DNA of 64,000 nucleotides, taken from the NCBI RefSeq assembly GCF_036053395.1, contig NZ_CP107942.1, forward strand, positions 7,582,501 through 7,646,500, written 5' to 3'. Position 1 is the first letter of the stretch, and every line of letters starts with the position of its first letter. Source of the stretch: Actinoplanes sp. NBC_00393. Its GTDB lineage: Bacteria; Actinomycetota; Actinomycetes; Mycobacteriales; Micromonosporaceae. This document shows, in pieces, positions 63,941 through 64,000 of the stretch. Both the position numbers and the translations under genes were made by a program. Below the pieces are notes generated by a model that did no database searches, was not told the origin of the DNA, and was given only the letters and a program-made list of their open reading frames with translations.

Positions 63941-64000
63941 TCAGCCGAGCGGGAAGTCCCGCCGTGGGCGCCACGGGCCTTCTCCGCCGTGCGAGAACAA
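63941..64000 (-). CDS. Possible C-terminal end of an upstream gene (cut by window edge)
   Basis: The minus strand is open from the edge to a TGA at 63943-63941, giving the last 19 residues LFSHGGEGPWRPRRDFPLG. Sixteen of 19 third codon positions are G or C, and the stop lies 36 bp before the BrkB-like start, which is a natural spacing. Too little remains to name the protein. Confidence 0.35.
   Translation of the reverse strand: MFSHGGEGPWRPRRDFPLG

Overview
The window is high-GC actinobacterial chromosome. G/C-rich third codon positions, frequent GTG starts, a conservon (cvnABCD), a biotin-dependent acyl-CoA carboxylase alpha chain, a B12-type mutase and a DUF4349 lipoprotein point to Actinobacteria. 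The mix fits Micromonosporaceae (Actinoplanes-like), which is an inference from gene content and not a measured assignment. I see no rRNA, tRNA, CRISPR array, intact insertion sequence or prophage.

Layout. (1) 0-17 kb: core and metabolic genes. These are a PadR regulator divergent from an acyl-CoA carboxylase alpha subunit, a DedA membrane protein, an LpdA-type flavoprotein, a GGCT-like enzyme, a double GNAT, an SCO6745-family protein, an MBL hydrolase, a DUF4349 lipoprotein, an M20 amidohydrolase, a stand-alone methylmalonyl-CoA-mutase-type large subunit, a membrane Ser/Thr kinase and a phosphosugar mutase. (2) 16.5-38.7 kb: a cell-surface glycopolymer locus. It holds two GT2/TagF-type bifunctional proteins with a GOLPH3-like protein directly downstream, one more GT2, four GT-B type glycosyltransferases, two small paralogous half-glycosyltransferases, methyltransferase-type genes, and five enzymes matching the WbpA-B-E-D-I route to UDP-2,3-diacetamido-2,3-dideoxy-mannuronic acid. 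(3) 38.9-43.3 kb: a Nudix hydrolase, upp divergent from deoC, then a normal aldehyde dehydrogenase overlapping a catalytically dead, shortened one. (4) 43.4-52.4 kb: an acidic unknown protein, an apparently domesticated IS110-like protein, a HAD hydrolase, and on the opposite strand the conservon cvnA-B-C-D. The IS110-like protein and CvnA share a C-terminal tail. (5) 52.8-64 kb: nucleoside salvage (add, cdd, deoA, a BMP/NupA-type nucleoside ABC transporter) with an RlmA-type methyltransferase, a DUF4272 protein and a BrkB/YihY membrane protein.

How the parts work together. Genes in regions 3 and 5 take up nucleosides, deaminate adenosine and cytidine, cleave pyrimidine nucleosides, recycle uracil and break deoxyribose-5-phosphate into acetaldehyde and glyceraldehyde-3-phosphate; the aldehyde dehydrogenase beside deoC could remove the acetaldehyde. 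Region 2 makes an unusual uronic-acid-containing wall or capsular polymer.

The most interesting signals are: the shared tail linking a transposase-like protein to the conservon sensor; two related perfect palindromes 50 bp apart upstream of cvnA; a split or complementing aldehyde dehydrogenase pair; two half-glycosyltransferase paralogues bracketing a glycosyltransferase; a GOLPH3-like gene behind glycosyltransferase genes; a probable CTG start downstream of a strong intercistronic hairpin in the nucleoside transporter operon; a 64-bp tandem duplication carrying a start codon; and a recurrent leaderless promoter pattern (TANNNT, 6-8 nt, ATG/GTG).
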